Positions 20,943-30,994 of a stretch of 64,000 nt of DNA are shown here, one piece after another. A program made the translations under genes and the position numbers. The notes under the pieces were generated by a model. That model did no database searches. It was not told the origin of the DNA and saw only the letters and a list, made by a program, of their open reading frames with translations. Origin of the DNA: Megaustenia siamemsis. Lineage: Eukaryota; Mollusca; Gastropoda; Stylommatophora; Ariophantidae. Positions within the stretch are counted from its first letter, which is position 1; the number at the start of each line of letters is the position of its first letter. The stretch lies in contig JAVIAB010000073.1 in the NCBI GenBank assembly GCA_032433765.1, forward strand, positions 59,539,065 through 59,603,064, written 5' to 3'.

Positions 20943-21254
20943 GTAGGATGATATATTATTAAATGGCTAAAGCTCTGATGTTTTACAGATTTTCAATGAA
21001 GTAGTGAGAAAACCATTTGGGTGAACTGGATGGCAATTAAAAAAAAAATCATTAATGTGTACATTTGTTTTTGTTTACTTAACTATAAAGCCACCAATAA
21101 TGTTTATGCTAATGTTATTAGGTCCCGTGTTTTTTTTTTAATTGTAAGTTGCTCTGTTTTATTATTGTTTGACTATCAAGGGGAAGAAAAACATTGTAGA
21201 ACCATTGCAAATAATAATAAAAAGATATAGACATTTATAAACAACTGTAGAGGT

Positions 21255-21475
21255 AAATTGTGAAGATGAGATGGTGGATCAAGATCAGAAATGATATCTG
21301 GGAAAGAGCAGAACAAGGGCCAGTTGAGCAAAAGATTGTGAATAGAAAATACAGAAAAATGGGGCACACACTAAGAATACCAAATGCCATAATAAAAAGA
21401 CAGGAATTGTGGAACACACAGGGAAAGTGCAAATGGAGAAGCCCTAGAAATGCATGGAAAAGATAGTCAGATAGA
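21255..21475 (+). mobile_element. RTE-like LINE C-terminal fragment
   Basis: Open stretch reading NDIWERAEQGPVEQKIVNRK, then YRKMGHTLRIPNAIIKRQEL and WNTQGKCKWRSPRNAWKR. This matches the usual RTE C-terminus pattern GHTLRKP..ITRQAL.WNPQGKRKRGRPRN.WRR, also seen in the family B element near 36350-36440. No upstream RT remains. Confidence 0.8.
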
Positions 21476-21589
21476 GTACATTGGCTTAGACAAGAAAGAA
21501 ACATGAAAATGTCTAGGAATAGAAAAAGATATATTTTTGTCCAGCCTAAGCTTCTAAAAAGGACTCTAAAGCTAGCTCTAATGTCTTGC

Positions 21590-22030
21590 AATGAGCCCAA
21601 GCTCTCATTCATCATGGCAACACTTAGGAGTAGAGACTAAGGTGGCTGGGTTACTCGATATTATGAAAAACAACTGTATTCCTAAATATCTAAAATCGTT
21701 TGGTAAACTTTGGGATGGAAAAAGATCAAAGGGCAGACTTGTACAGAGGTACAGAGATGTTAAAAGGGCTTCCTTGAGTGAATTCTCTGTCAGCGAAAGA
21801 AACAAGTCTGACATAAGATCATAGAACATGGAAAACAAAAATAAAAAACGGCACAGCAACTAGAAAGCATTGATTTCAAAATCAGAAGACAAAAGGCGCA
21901 GGAAAAGGGAGATGGGGTTGGGCACCACAAATACATCTTGTTCATTCTGCTGTTGTATCTGTCTTTCCAAAATTGCCAGATTTAGTCACAAGAGAAGCTG
22001 CTTAGTAAAACAGCATCCAGAATAATATAA
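21590..22030 (+). mobile_element. LINE C-terminal fragment with zinc-finger tail
   Basis: Decayed frames give FGKLWDGKRSKGRLVQRYRD, VKRASLSEFSV, a lost Trp-rich segment, and then CSFCCCICLSKIARFSHKRS followed by C near 21940-22000. The ordered block G.RS.G...RY.D..K.SL..F and the final cysteine/histidine finger are typical of a widespread LINE group in invertebrates. The fragment at 43066-43385 is the same family and ends at the same finger. Confidence 0.75.
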
Positions 22031-22235
22031 AAATAGGATCAAACTACAGATAAATCACAATTTTTACCAACCATATGTCAGATGCCAAGGGCCATATAAC
22101 AGACATTTTTGTATACGTTATTCTTTAAACAGTAACTAACATTTTTGTTTGTTATTCTTTATGCACAGTAGCAAACATCTTTGTATATAGCTTCAGCATG
22201 TGCATAAAACACACCAAAACTGTGATTTCTTTCAG

Positions 22236-22321
22236 TGAACTACCAAGCTATGATGCAATTATTCCAATAATCCTAGAACATGGCTTGCATGAATTAAGGA
22301 AACACTGTAAACTGACACCTG
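22236..22321 (+). CDS. LIG1: DNA ligase 1 exon H (end of DNA-binding domain)
   Basis: An 86-nt exon after TTTCTTTCAG encoding [20 protein letters not shown] then RKHCKLTPG, the end of the DNA-binding domain (human [29 protein letters not shown]). The donor is GTTAGT. The glycine codon is split with exon I. The second family A LINE lies in the following intron, about 1.56 kb downstream and in reverse orientation. Confidence 0.95.
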
Positions 22322-22961
22322 GTTAGTGCATTTCTTTATTTCTCTGTTAGACATTTTTGTGTTGTATTACAGCATTAAAATTTGCTATTCCAGCTCACAG
22401 ACAAGGCATGTATAATGGATAAGACATAAGGAAATGAAGATAATGCAGAACATTATCAGTTTTATTGAACATTGTAGCACAGTATACACTCTATATTGAT
22501 TGCATATTACCTGAGATTGAGTTCCAAGTTCTTTAGGAGGGGACAATAAATCGTAGGTCCTATATTCAAATTGTGTTCTGACAGAAACCAAAACATTTTA
22601 TAATAAACACACCAGACTGTATACAGCAGCCCAGTCAACATTTAGTATTTGTTCTTGTATGTTTGCACACGCCAGCTTTATATTTAGCGAAGTCCAGAGA
22701 ATACCTGGTGATGCCATATTCTTCTTCATTCCTTCATTTGCTTTTCAGCTTGAAATGAAGATATAGTTTTTGGGTCTTTTATTCTTTAGTTGACCTTTTT
22801 TGTTATATTTCTGAGTATTTCTACTACTCCATCTGTCCATCTTTTTGTAGGCTTTCCTCTCAGTGTTGTTTTTGTAGTAGTTTTTGACCACTAAGTGGGC
22901 TGTGCTTAGCTTCTGTCTAATCACTTCCCCAAACTCTTAAACCCTAGATTTACAATACTTA

Positions 22962-23170
22962 TCTGTAACTCTTCCAGTTACGGTACCATAGTAAAAATTA
23001 CTACCACTTAAATGTAATATTAGGTGCTCTAAAAATAGTAATTTCTCGGAACTTTTGACAAACAGCTGTGTGTACACACTAGGCAAATCACTGGGACTTG
23101 AAAAAATTCCTGGCTCAGGTTGATTTATAACCAGAGTTTCACCTCCAAATGGACCAGACGTGTGCCATAA
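22962..23170 (+). repeat. Dispersed repeat family R1, copy 3
   Basis: Same order of blocks as 15031-15228: TCTGTAACTCTTCCAGTTAC, TACTACCACTTAAATGTAA, GTGCTCTAAAAATAGTAATT, GAACTTTTGACA, CACACTAGGCAAAT, and ending near GGACCAGACGTGTGCCATAA. An A-rich run (23279-23298) follows about 110 bases later. Confidence 0.75.
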
Positions 23171-23868
23171 GTGCATCAGTATGTTTGGCTACCACAGAGT
23201 GTTATTTGCTGTGTTTCCCAAGTCACATAGGGTTGTTTGGTGTCTGCCGACGATCAATGAAATTTTCCTGGACACCGCCAAAAAAAAAAAAAAAAAGAGA
23301 GAAGAAAAAAGGAAGAATCGTCCAATTAAAAAAAAATTGGCAATTTTATTTTTGCGTTTAATGATGTATCTCATGATCTTTAAATTAAAAAATTTGTTTA
23401 AATTCCAACGGCAATGGAAACAAATTAAACGTTCAAGGGTCACCAGAAGTGGTAATTAGGAAGGTACACAGAGGGGAGTAATGTTTGAACAGTGACAAAT
23501 TTCAAATTTTGAGGAATTTGTCTTTTGATGCTGTAATTTTTGCTAATGTATCGTAATCTATATTTATTTGTGATCCGAACTGTCATAGTTCTTTTTTTAT
23601 AATTTGGTAACACATTTCAGTTCAGTGATATTTATCTTATTGATTGTTCTGGAGTCTAGTGTTTGACATTGATAGCATGTGTGAACCACAGCCTCCAGAG
23701 CTTACTTGGTGGAAATTAAAATGAGTTTTCTGCATGCCTAACCTCACAGTATATTGAGAGCAAAACAAAATTCTCACTAACTGGTCAAGCAAGGAGGGAT
23801 TGAAGAGGGAAGGCAACCTGTTACTAAAAAATGCCTTACTGAAAGTGGATATGTTGCCAAAATATACA
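23171..23868. other. Intron H stretch before LINE copy 2: nothing recognised
   Basis: AT-rich, with an A run at 23279-23298. Several overlapping open frames occur on both strands, all low complexity. No gene or repeat that I can support. Confidence 0.5.
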
Positions 23869-23881
23869 AATATCAGAGCTT
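23869..23881. repeat. Target site duplication, left copy (LINE A copy 2)
   Basis: AATATCAGAGCTT, repeated at 27059-27071. It directly borders the LINE tail. Confidence 0.85.
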
Positions 23882-26800
23882 CTATCTATCTATTGACCTT
23901 TCGAGCCGTAACCGGCCCATAGGGCGTAGACCAAGATACACCTTCTCCTATATGAATTTTTGTTCTAGCAGTTTTCTTTTAAAGATATTTTATCAAATCT
24001 CGCCATCTGTCTCTGTTCTGTGCAAGCAGTTCTATCTCATTGAGGGAGCCGATTCCTGCTGCTCTTGCCTCTCTCATCAATGTTCTTCTCAGTGTCTCCC
24101 TGGGTCTTCCTCTTTTTCTTTTACCTGTTGTTTCCCATATGAGGGCTTGCTTTGCTATTCGATTATTATCTCTTCTCATCACATGTCCAACGTATGACCA
24201 TCGTCTTTTCTTTATTACTGAAGATATTAGTGGTTGATTGGCGATTTCTCTAATTTCCTCGTTTGTTTTGAATTCGTTCCATTCTATACCAAGTATTTTC
24301 CTTAGACATTTATTTTCGAATGCGTTCAACTTTGTTTCTATATCTCTTGTTGTTTTCCAGCTTTCACACGCATACGTAAGGGTTGATAGTACATTTGATT
24401 TGAATAGCCTAAGTTTTGTGTTTGTGCTAATGAGTTTTGATTTCCACAACTTTTCAAGGCTTCTGAAAGACATTGCTGCTTTAGCCAGTCTGATTCTAAT
24501 TTCTTTGCTCGTATCCCCTTCTCGATCAATGTGACTTCCAAGATAGATGAAGTGATCGATCTCTTCTACTGGTTTGTTTTCCATGTATATTTTGTCACTT
24601 GTTGGAATTAAACTTTTCATGACTTTAGTCTTTTCATGATTGACCTCAAGCCCAATTTTGCTGGCTATTGATGATAGTTCATTTGTGTTTTCCTGCATCG
24701 TTTTTATCTGATTGCTGATAAGAACTATGTCATCAGCAAAGTCCAGGTCCTCCAAATGGTCTCCTTGTATCCATTCGATGCCTTTATTACCAGTGCAGCA
24801 TTTCTTCATTATGAAGTCCATAACAATTCCAAATAACAAGGGCGATAAAATACATCCTTGTTTAACCCCAGTTTCTATTGGGAAACATTCGCTCAGTCCT
24901 TCCTCTGTTCGAACTGCACATGTGTAACCATCATACATGTCTTTGATAATATTTATGATTTTTGATGGTAAGCCATATTGCTTCAGAATTTTCCACAAAG
25001 AATCTCTATGAATACTATCAAATGCTTTTTTGAAGTCGATGAAGTTAAGTACAAAAGGTTTTTGCTTTTCAATGTGTTCCTCCAATATAAGTCGTAGAGT
25101 GAAAATGTGGTCAAGACAGCTTCTCCCTTTTCTAAACCCAGCCTGTTCTTCACGCATTACTGTATCTATTGAATCCTTTATTCTATTTAGGATGATTTTA
25201 CAGAATAATTTTGAGGCAACTGACAAAAGTGTCACGCCTCTCCAATTGTTACAATCTCTAAGATTGCCCTTTTTTGGGATCTTAACAATGATTCCTTTTT
25301 TCCATTTATGAGGCGTCTTCTCTGTTTTCCAAATGATGTTGAACATTTTTTGGAGATGTATTAAATTATGGCTATCAATTGCCTTGAGGATCTCAGCTGT
25401 TAACTTATCCTCTCCAGCAGCCTTGTTATTGGTCATTAGCTTTAAGGTGGTTTCTATTTCACTCAAGGTGAAGTCATCTAAATTTACATCTAATTCTGCT
25501 GCTGGTGTTTCAGCTTCAAAATCTATTAAACTGTGAGGTAGTGGACGGTTAAGAATTTCTTTGAAGTGTTCCGCCCAACGGGCTTTTATGTCTGCGCTTG
25601 TTGTTAGCATTAATCCAGATTTGTCTAGAATTGGTGTTCCACTGGATGTATAGGTGTTTGTCAGCATCTTTTGTACAGTATAAAGAGTTCTGCTGTCTCC
25701 TGTAATTGCAGCTGTCTCTGCTTTCTCTGCCAAGTTGTCTATATAAGCTCTTGTATCTCTTCTTGCCGAACTTTTCACTTTGTTGTCTAATTCTTTGTAT
25801 GTTGCTTTTGCCAGAACCTTTCCAAGATCTGTCTTTACATTAGTCATGGCTCTCTTCGCTTCTCTTCTTTCTTTGATGTATTTCCATGTGGTGTCTGAGA
25901 TCCAAGCTCGTTTTTCCATTTTCTTCAGTCCAGCACTTGCTTCTGCTGCTGTCATTAGTATTTTGCTCTGTGAGTCCCACATTTCATTGATATCTAAGTC
26001 TATTTCACCAAGTGCTGAATAACAATTACTTAGCTCTATGTTAAACTTTTCCTTTATTGCTTCATCTTTCAGTTTATGACTATCAATTTTATGTGTAATT
26101 GACCTCTTCTGTTGGTTTCTAAATTTTAATCTTATTTTCCCAATGCACAGGTTGTGGTCACTATTAACATCAGCACCTCTGTATGCTCTTACATCTATTA
26201 ATGATGATCTGAATTGTTGTTTAATACATAGGTGGTCAATTTGATTTGATGTTCTATCATCAGGAGATATCCATGTTTTGTGGATATTTTTATGTGGAAA
26301 TAATGTCCCACCTATAACTAAATTTTCTATTAAACATAATTCTATTAATCTTTCTCCATTCTGACTTGTTGTATTACAGCCTTCTCTCCCCATCACATGT
26401 TCCACTCCTGCGTTATCTTGTCCTACTTTGGCGTTGAAGTCTCCCATTACAATTAAAAGATCGTGTTTTGGTATTTTGTTTATAAGTTGTTGCAGTTGGT
26501 TATAAAAATCATCCTTAACTTCATCATCAGCTTCGTTAGTAGGCGCATAACATTGAATAATTGAAAGTCTTCCATGTTTTGTTTTGTATCGTGTTCGTAT
26601 CAGACGGCTATTTACCGGTTCCCATTCTAATAAACTTCTTGCAGCTTTGTCTGTCATCATTATGCCTACTCCTTCACGGTGTTTTCCATCTTCCCTTCCA
26701 GAAAAAACTACTATTTTATTATCAATAGATCTCCTACCTGTTCCAGGCCAGCGCATTTCGCTTAATCCTAAAATATCTAGATCGTATCTGTCCATCTCGC

Positions 26801-27045
26801 TCGCGACCTGTGCATGTTTCGTCGGAGCGGCCATTGTTCGCACATTCCAGAATCCTATTTTTGTTGTTGTTTTAGGGCCGAAAAAACTATCACTACTATC
26901 TACTGCTAATTTACACATTCTGTATCAGGTCTACGTTTCATTAACAACATCGTTTTTACGATAGCGGCTTGTTAAACCTCTGATCAACGGTTCTATACCA
27001 AGCCGGAGAAAAATAATTCCTCCATTTTGGAAACAACCGGAAACG
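23882..27045 (-). mobile_element. RTE-like LINE family A, copy 2, full length and intact
   Basis: Same element as copy 1 in reverse orientation in LIG1 intron H. The tail (ATAG)n lies at 23882-23893 and the 5' end (CGTTTCC on the minus strand) at 27045. Between that end and the right target duplication are 13 extra bases (27046-27058, ATATCTGTGATAT). They are either untemplated bases added at 5' joining or a few bases of leader lost from copy 1. The clean 13-bp target duplication shows integration by target-primed reverse transcription. Confidence 0.93.
23979..26918 (-). CDS. Family A LINE ORF, copy 2: AP-endonuclease/RT, 979 aa
   Basis: Uninterrupted ORF equivalent to 15413-18355, with the same start context and all the endonuclease and RT motifs listed there, including LDFADDIVLIS. 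Seen differences from copy 1: MMTDKAAR for MMTVKAAR (one base), a lost threonine codon in NIHKTWISPDD (three bases) and a silent CTT for CTC in VLISN. Such low divergence between two full-length copies in one gene means both inserted recently. It lies antisense to LIG1. Confidence 0.94.
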   Translation of the reverse strand: MCKLAVDSSDSFFGPKTTTKIGFWNVRTMAAPTKHAQVASEMDRYDLDILGLSEMRWPGTGRRSIDNKIVVFSGREDGKHREGVGIMMTDKAARSLLEWEPVNSRLIRTRYKTKHGRLSIIQCYAPTNEADDEVKDDFYNQLQQLINKIPKHDLLIVMGDFNAKVGQDNAGVEHVMGREGCNTTSQNGERLIELCLIENLVIGGTLFPHKNIHKTWISPDDRTSNQIDHLCIKQQFRSSLIDVRAYRGADVNSDHNLCIGKIRLKFRNQQKRSITHKIDSHKLKDEAIKEKFNIELSNCYSALGEIDLDINEMWDSQSKILMTAAEASAGLKKMEKRAWISDTTWKYIKERREAKRAMTNVKTDLGKVLAKATYKELDNKVKSSARRDTRAYIDNLAEKAETAAITGDSRTLYTVQKMLTNTYTSSGTPILDKSGLMLTTSADIKARWAEHFKEILNRPLPHSLIDFEAETPAAELDVNLDDFTLSEIETTLKLMTNNKAAGEDKLTAEILKAIDSHNLIHLQKMFNIIWKTEKTPHKWKKGIIVKIPKKGNLRDCNNWRGVTLLSVASKLFCKIILNRIKDSIDTVMREEQAGFRKGRSCLDHIFTLRLILEEHIEKQKPFVLNFIDFKKAFDSIHRDSLWKILKQYGLPSKIINIIKDMYDGYTCAVRTEEGLSECFPIETGVKQGCILSPLLFGIVMDFIMKKCCTGNKGIEWIQGDHLEDLDFADDIVLISNQIKTMQENTNELSSIASKIGLEVNHEKTKVMKSLIPTSDKIYMENKPVEEIDHFIYLGSHIDREGDTSKEIRIRLAKAAMSFRSLEKLWKSKLISTNTKLRLFKSNVLSTLTYACESWKTTRDIETKLNAFENKCLRKILGIEWNEFKTNEEIREIANQPLISSVIKKRRWSYVGHVMRRDNNRIAKQALIWETTGKRKRGRPRETLRRTLMREARAAGIGSLNEIELLAQNRDRWRDLIKYL

Positions 27046-27058
27046 ATATCTGTGATAT

Positions 27059-27071
27059 AATATCAGAGCTT
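27059..27071. repeat. Target site duplication, right copy (LINE A copy 2)
   Basis: AATATCAGAGCTT, identical to 23869-23881. Confidence 0.85.
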
Positions 27072-27349
27072 GCTATCAGTAAAATCCATCTATGTCCTTT
27101 TAAGAGTGGACGGTGATGGTTAATTGTCAGGTGAACACAGCAGAAGGGATGAATTTATTGTCAGCAAGTATTAAATGTGAACATTTTTTTTTGGGGGGGG
27201 GAGTGTGGGGAGAAGTATTAATTATAACAACATAGTTAGATACAATCTTGTATGTTAATTAAAACATTAATAATATTGCTATTTAGGTACATATTTTTGT
27301 AGTGAGAATGTCACTCATGCATCATGAAAATGAACAATATATTATACAG

Positions 27350-27465
27350 GTATTCCATTGCGACCAATGCTTGCTCATCCAACTAAAGGAGTTAGTGAAG
27401 TCCTGAAGAGATTTGAGAATATGGAGTTCACATGTGAATACAAATATGATGGAGAAAGAGCACAG
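27350..27465 (+). CDS. LIG1: DNA ligase 1 exon I (adenylation domain, catalytic lysine)
   Basis: A 116-nt exon carrying nucleotidyltransferase motif I. It reads [20 protein letters not shown], then [19 protein letters not shown]. The lysine of KYDG, coded at 27442-27444, is the residue that takes AMP from ATP (K568 in human LIG1, from knowledge of the family). The [11 protein letters not shown] stretch is the usual start of the catalytic core. The acceptor is ATACAG and the donor is GTAATG; the exon ends in phase 0. A (TA)n run begins 30 bases into the intron. Confidence 0.97.
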
Positions 27466-27483
27466 GTAATGGATATTGTATGT

Positions 27484-27494
<11 letters not shown>

Positions 27495-27577
<83 letters not shown>
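27495..27577. repeat. (AT)n microsatellite after exon I
   Basis: About 41 AT repeats framed by ATACATACAT and ATACATACACC, starting 30 bases after the exon I donor. Such runs are often polymorphic and can form cruciforms. Confidence 0.97.
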
Positions 27578-27581
<4 letters not shown>

Positions 27582-27837
27582 CACCAGAAAGCACTATCTC
27601 CATATTATTGGCTCAGTATAGAAAGCAAACAGAAATGTCAGTTCCATCCTCGTTAGGGCATAGTAGAAGGAAAATATCATCTCTTATACTCAGCACATGG
27701 AACGTTAGGACCATGTGTCCTGGATTAAATAATAACTTAATGTCTTACATTAAGCCAAACTCCCTTTTGAGCCAAAATAAAATTGTAGAAGTTCAGTAGA
27801 TATGAGTAGACTGAGATCTAGAACTGGGTGTTTGTGG

Positions 27838-27957
27838 CCTGAGACCACACCTTTACAAAATATATCTCAGAGATTCTGATATCCATGAGTGTTATGTCCT
27901 GAGAGCACACCTTTACAAAATATATCTCAGAGATTCTGGTATCCATGAGTGTTATGG
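27838..27957 (+). repeat. 60-bp repeat, two tandem copies
   Basis: Two units sharing CACACCTTTACAAAATATAT, CTCAGAGATTCT and TATCCATGAGTGTTATG. Three further diverged units lie at 29045-29215 in the same orientation, on the other side of the RNase H LINE scraps. Confidence 0.8.
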
Positions 27958-27964
27958 TCCCAGA

Positions 27965-29040
27965 GCACAAGTTGATGTTGTTGTTATGGATCCAGAAGCT
28001 TATTGAGTTATTTGCGGGCTATGAATGCCCTGGTCACTGCCATCACCTCCATCGTCATGCTACTCGTAGTCATAACGTATGCATCACTGTCTTCCTTGAC
28101 TATTCTGTCTGCCGAGCGTGACATAAATGCCCATGCACTTATATGGTGTTGTATTACAGATCCATTTGTATAGATGATTGCATCCTTCTAATTGGTGTTA
28201 TCCCAGATGAGACCTTTGACCTCTGCATTGACCATTGAGTTCCTGTTCAATACATTTCCTGTTGAGTGTGACAATACACGAGAATGTCCCTCTGAATGAG
28301 GTAGGTTTCAGAAGCTTGTGAGCTGATGCCATTGACCCAATGCCATTTAAGGATATCTGCAGGTATTCCTGACTTCTCTTGTAGTTCAGTTCAGAACAAG
28401 GTGTTCCATTTATCAGGTCTTTTAGAAAGTAGAGTTGCTCTAATGTCAGTGATTTTTTGGACGGTCTAAAAGGCAATGTTTTACTATTTCATATGGGTGT
28501 TCAGAGAGTGGACATGCTGGAGTTTGGTTTCATTGTATTCTATTGATGTGATTGTGCAATGGTACATTACCAGTTATCAGTCTGAAAATGTGGTTTGGTC
28601 TCTTCTTTTTAGATTGTTAATGTTGTCATAGTAGTTTGGCTTTGACATGTATTTAAAAAGATCTCTGCCTGTTTTTTTACCGTAGCTAATGTCTGCCTTT
28701 TCATTTCCTGGTATTAGAGTGTTCTGGGGGTACATTGCTTGACTAACCTTATGCCATGTGTGCTCTTAGGTTATATGTATGGTGAGCTGTGTAGGTTCTG
28801 GCTTGTTTATGTTAGTTCTGGCTTGTTTATGTGAGTTCTGGCTTGTTTATGTGAGTTCTGGCTTGTTTATGTTACTTCCAAGCATCCACAGGACTGATCT
28901 GTAATCAGTAAATATAGCTGTATCTTTTATTTGACAGTATGGTATCAAAAACAGTATTCAGATAGTACACTGCTGTTTCTACGGCTGTTATTTCTGCTTA
29001 ATAATTGTTGCAGATTTCACTACATGGGCCACATAGTTCT
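27965..29040 (-). mobile_element. Patchwork of RNase H-type LINE scraps
   Basis: On the minus strand, 28870-29010 gives AEITAVETAVYYLNTVFDTI then IFTDYRSVL, an RNase H core. 28480-28650 gives RRDQTTFS and QTPACPLSEHPYEIVKHCL, the tail after RNase H. 27990-28200 gives a second RNase H core from another element: DAIIYTNGSVI, SAWAFMSRSADRIVKEDSD and MTTSSMTMEVMAVTRAF. The order and the repeated core show at least two nested or adjoining insertions. All carry stops. Confidence 0.7.
28794..28873 (+). repeat. 20-bp tandem repeat, four copies
   Basis: GTTCTGGCTTGTTTATGTGA repeated four times with one-base variants, inside the RNase H LINE scrap. Confidence 0.9.
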
Positions 29041-29044
29041 GCTG

Positions 29045-29215
29045 TTCCACAGAGCACTCGTTTACAAAATGTCACATATAGACTCTGTCATCCATGAGTG
29101 TTGTGCCTCAGAGCAAACCTTTACAAAATGTCACAGATAGACTCTCTCATCCATGAATATTGTGCCTCAGCTCACATTTACAAAATACGTTTCAGAGACT
29201 GTTACCCATGACATA
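29045..29215 (+). repeat. 60-bp repeat, three diverged copies
   Basis: Units with TTTACAAAATGTCACA, TAGACTCT and ATCCATGA(G/A)T..TGTGCC, homologous to the pair at 27838-27957. Confidence 0.75.
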
Positions 29216-29491
29216 GAAGTGTGAAAGACTCCTGAACATATCTTGCATGACTGTACCACTCTAAACCCCATCAAAGAACTAAAATATGGTCTGGGATAAG
29301 CTACCCTGCATGGGGAACTGGCAAAAGCCCACATGTGATCATCCAGATCAAGATTCTTGCTGGTTTAGAGAAATTAATAAGAGCTGCTGCTATTGTTACA
29401 AAATTAATATTTTTTATGATTGTTTACAAGTATAATGTGGTAATATAGTATAATTTGGTTAATTGATAAACTGTTTAATTTTCACTTACAG

Positions 29492-29698
29492 ATTCATGTC
29501 CTTGAAGATGGTAAGACACACATCTACAGTAGAAACTCAGAAGACAACACCAGCAAGTATCCAGACATCATTCGCCGCATGCCCAAGGTCTTGGGACCAG
29601 AAGTCAAGTCTTGTGTAATTGACTCGGAAGCTGTGGCTTGGGATGTTGAGAAAAAACAGATTCTGCCCTTTCAAGTGCTTAGCACTAGAAAACGGAAA
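29492..29698 (+). CDS. LIG1: DNA ligase 1 exon J (adenylation domain, motif III)
   Basis: A 207-nt, 69-codon exon encoding [40 protein letters not shown] and [20 protein letters not shown], ending [18 protein letters not shown] is the conserved arginine motif beside the active site. The glutamate of DSEAVAWD at 29627-29629 is the metal- and substrate-coordinating residue of motif III. Both ends are phase 0; the acceptor is CTTACAG and the donor is GTAAGA. Confidence 0.97.
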
Positions 29699-29787
29699 GT
29701 AAGAAATTACATGCAATGCTGATGTGTGCATGACTTATTGTCATAATGCCTGGTACAAACATTAGCACAACAACATATCTAAATAAC

Positions 29788-29866
29788 AGGATGGTCTGGA
29801 AAGTGCTTGTTGAAGATATATGCCACATAAGGAGTTGAAAGAAAGAAGTAAAAGTAAAGGTTTACT
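29788..29866 (+). mobile_element. LINE family B-like 3' end fragment
   Basis: Reads WKVLVEDICHIRS and a stop, then an AAAGAAAGAAGTAAAAG tail. The family B element ends WKVFVEGLCSTGS, stop, then (GAA)n at 36505-36584. Only the last 80 bases are present. It is an extremely 5'-truncated insertion lying just upstream of the 51-bp array. Confidence 0.75.
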
Positions 29867-29885
29867 CCATGCCTTGCTAGGAAGA

Positions 29886-30390
29886 GAGTGAGGACTATAG
29901 TGTTAGTTGGTTGATGCTTGGTGTGACATTTATGTAGAGTGAGGACTATAGTGTTAGTTGGTTGATGCTTGGTGTGACATTTATGTAGAGTGAGGACTAT
30001 AGTGTTAGTTAATGCTTGGTGTGACATTTATGTAGAGTGAGGACTATAGTGTTAGTTGGTTGTTGCTTGGTGTGACATTTATGTAGAGTGAGGACTATAG
30101 TGTTAGTTGGTTGATGATTGGTGTGACATTTATGTAGAGTGAGGACTATAGCGTTAGTTGGTTGTTGCTTGGTGTGACATTTATGTAGAGTGAGGACTAT
30201 AGTGTTGGTTGATGATTGGTGTGACATTTATGTAGAGTGAGGACTATAGCGTTAGTTAGTTGATGCTTGGTGTGACATTTATGTAGAGTGAGGACTATAG
30301 CGTTAGTTAGTTGATGCTTGGTGTGACATTTATGTAGAGTGAGGACTATAGTGTTAGTTGGTTGATGCTTGGTGTGACATTTATGTAGAT
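29886..30390. repeat. 51-bp minisatellite, about 10 copies
   Basis: Units of 51 bp, containing GAGTGAGGACTATAGTGTTA, GTTGGTTGATGCTTGG and TGTGACATTTATGTA, with shortened units (GTTAGTTAATGC, GTGTTGGTTGATG). Because 51 is a multiple of three, the minus strand stays open as a repeated 17-residue peptide. Without a start context or a conserved protein this is a by-product of the period, not a gene. Confidence 0.95.
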
Positions 30391-30542
30391 GAAATGCCAT
30401 CTCTATCTTTCAAGCTCCATCAGGTCAGGACATCTGGTTTGTGGTAGCAAATAATGAAATCCTTGATCTGACAGAATTGTGTGTGCATAGAGCATTAATT
30501 TTCTGAATACGTGACAGAAACTTGACACAGTGAAGGCAGACC

Positions 30543-30994
30543 GTGACATTTCTAAAACATGATTATTTAGCCTAGATCACAGGCAGTTTGACATTTCTAA
30601 AACATATTATTAAGAATAGATCACAGGCAGTTTGATATTTCTAAAACATAATTATTAAGAAGAGATCACAGGCAGTTCAACATTTCTAAAACATAATTAT
30701 TAAGAATAGATCACAGGCAGTTTGACATTTCTAAAACATAATTATTAAGAATAGATCACAGGCAGTTTGATATTTCTAAAACATAATTATTAAGAATAGA
30801 TCACAGGCAGTTCAACATTTCTAAAACATAATTATTAAGAATAGATCACAGGCAGTTTGACATTTCTAAAACATAATTATTAAGAATAGATCACAGGCAG
30901 TTTGATATTTCTAAAACATAATTATTAAGAATAGATCACAGGCAGTTTGACATTTCTAAAACATAATTATTAAGAATAGATCACAGGCAGTTTA
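30543..30994. repeat. 45-bp minisatellite, about 10 copies
   Basis: Units of about 45 bp with ACATTTCTAAAACATAATTA, TTAAGAATAGATCACAGG and CAGTTTG. Variants in one position (GACATT, GATATT, CAACATT) recur in the order 1-2-3-1-2-3, so the array probably grew in three-unit steps. Confidence 0.95.

Noticed and set aside
27358..27621. Exon I extended through the (AT)n run
   Set aside because: An open frame continues into repeated TYIYIY codons, but a good donor lies at 27466 and exon J continues the protein in phase.
29779..30400. Minus-strand repeated 17-residue peptide frames
   Set aside because: A consequence of a 51-bp period divisible by three; frames break at shortened units and there is no promoter or homologue.
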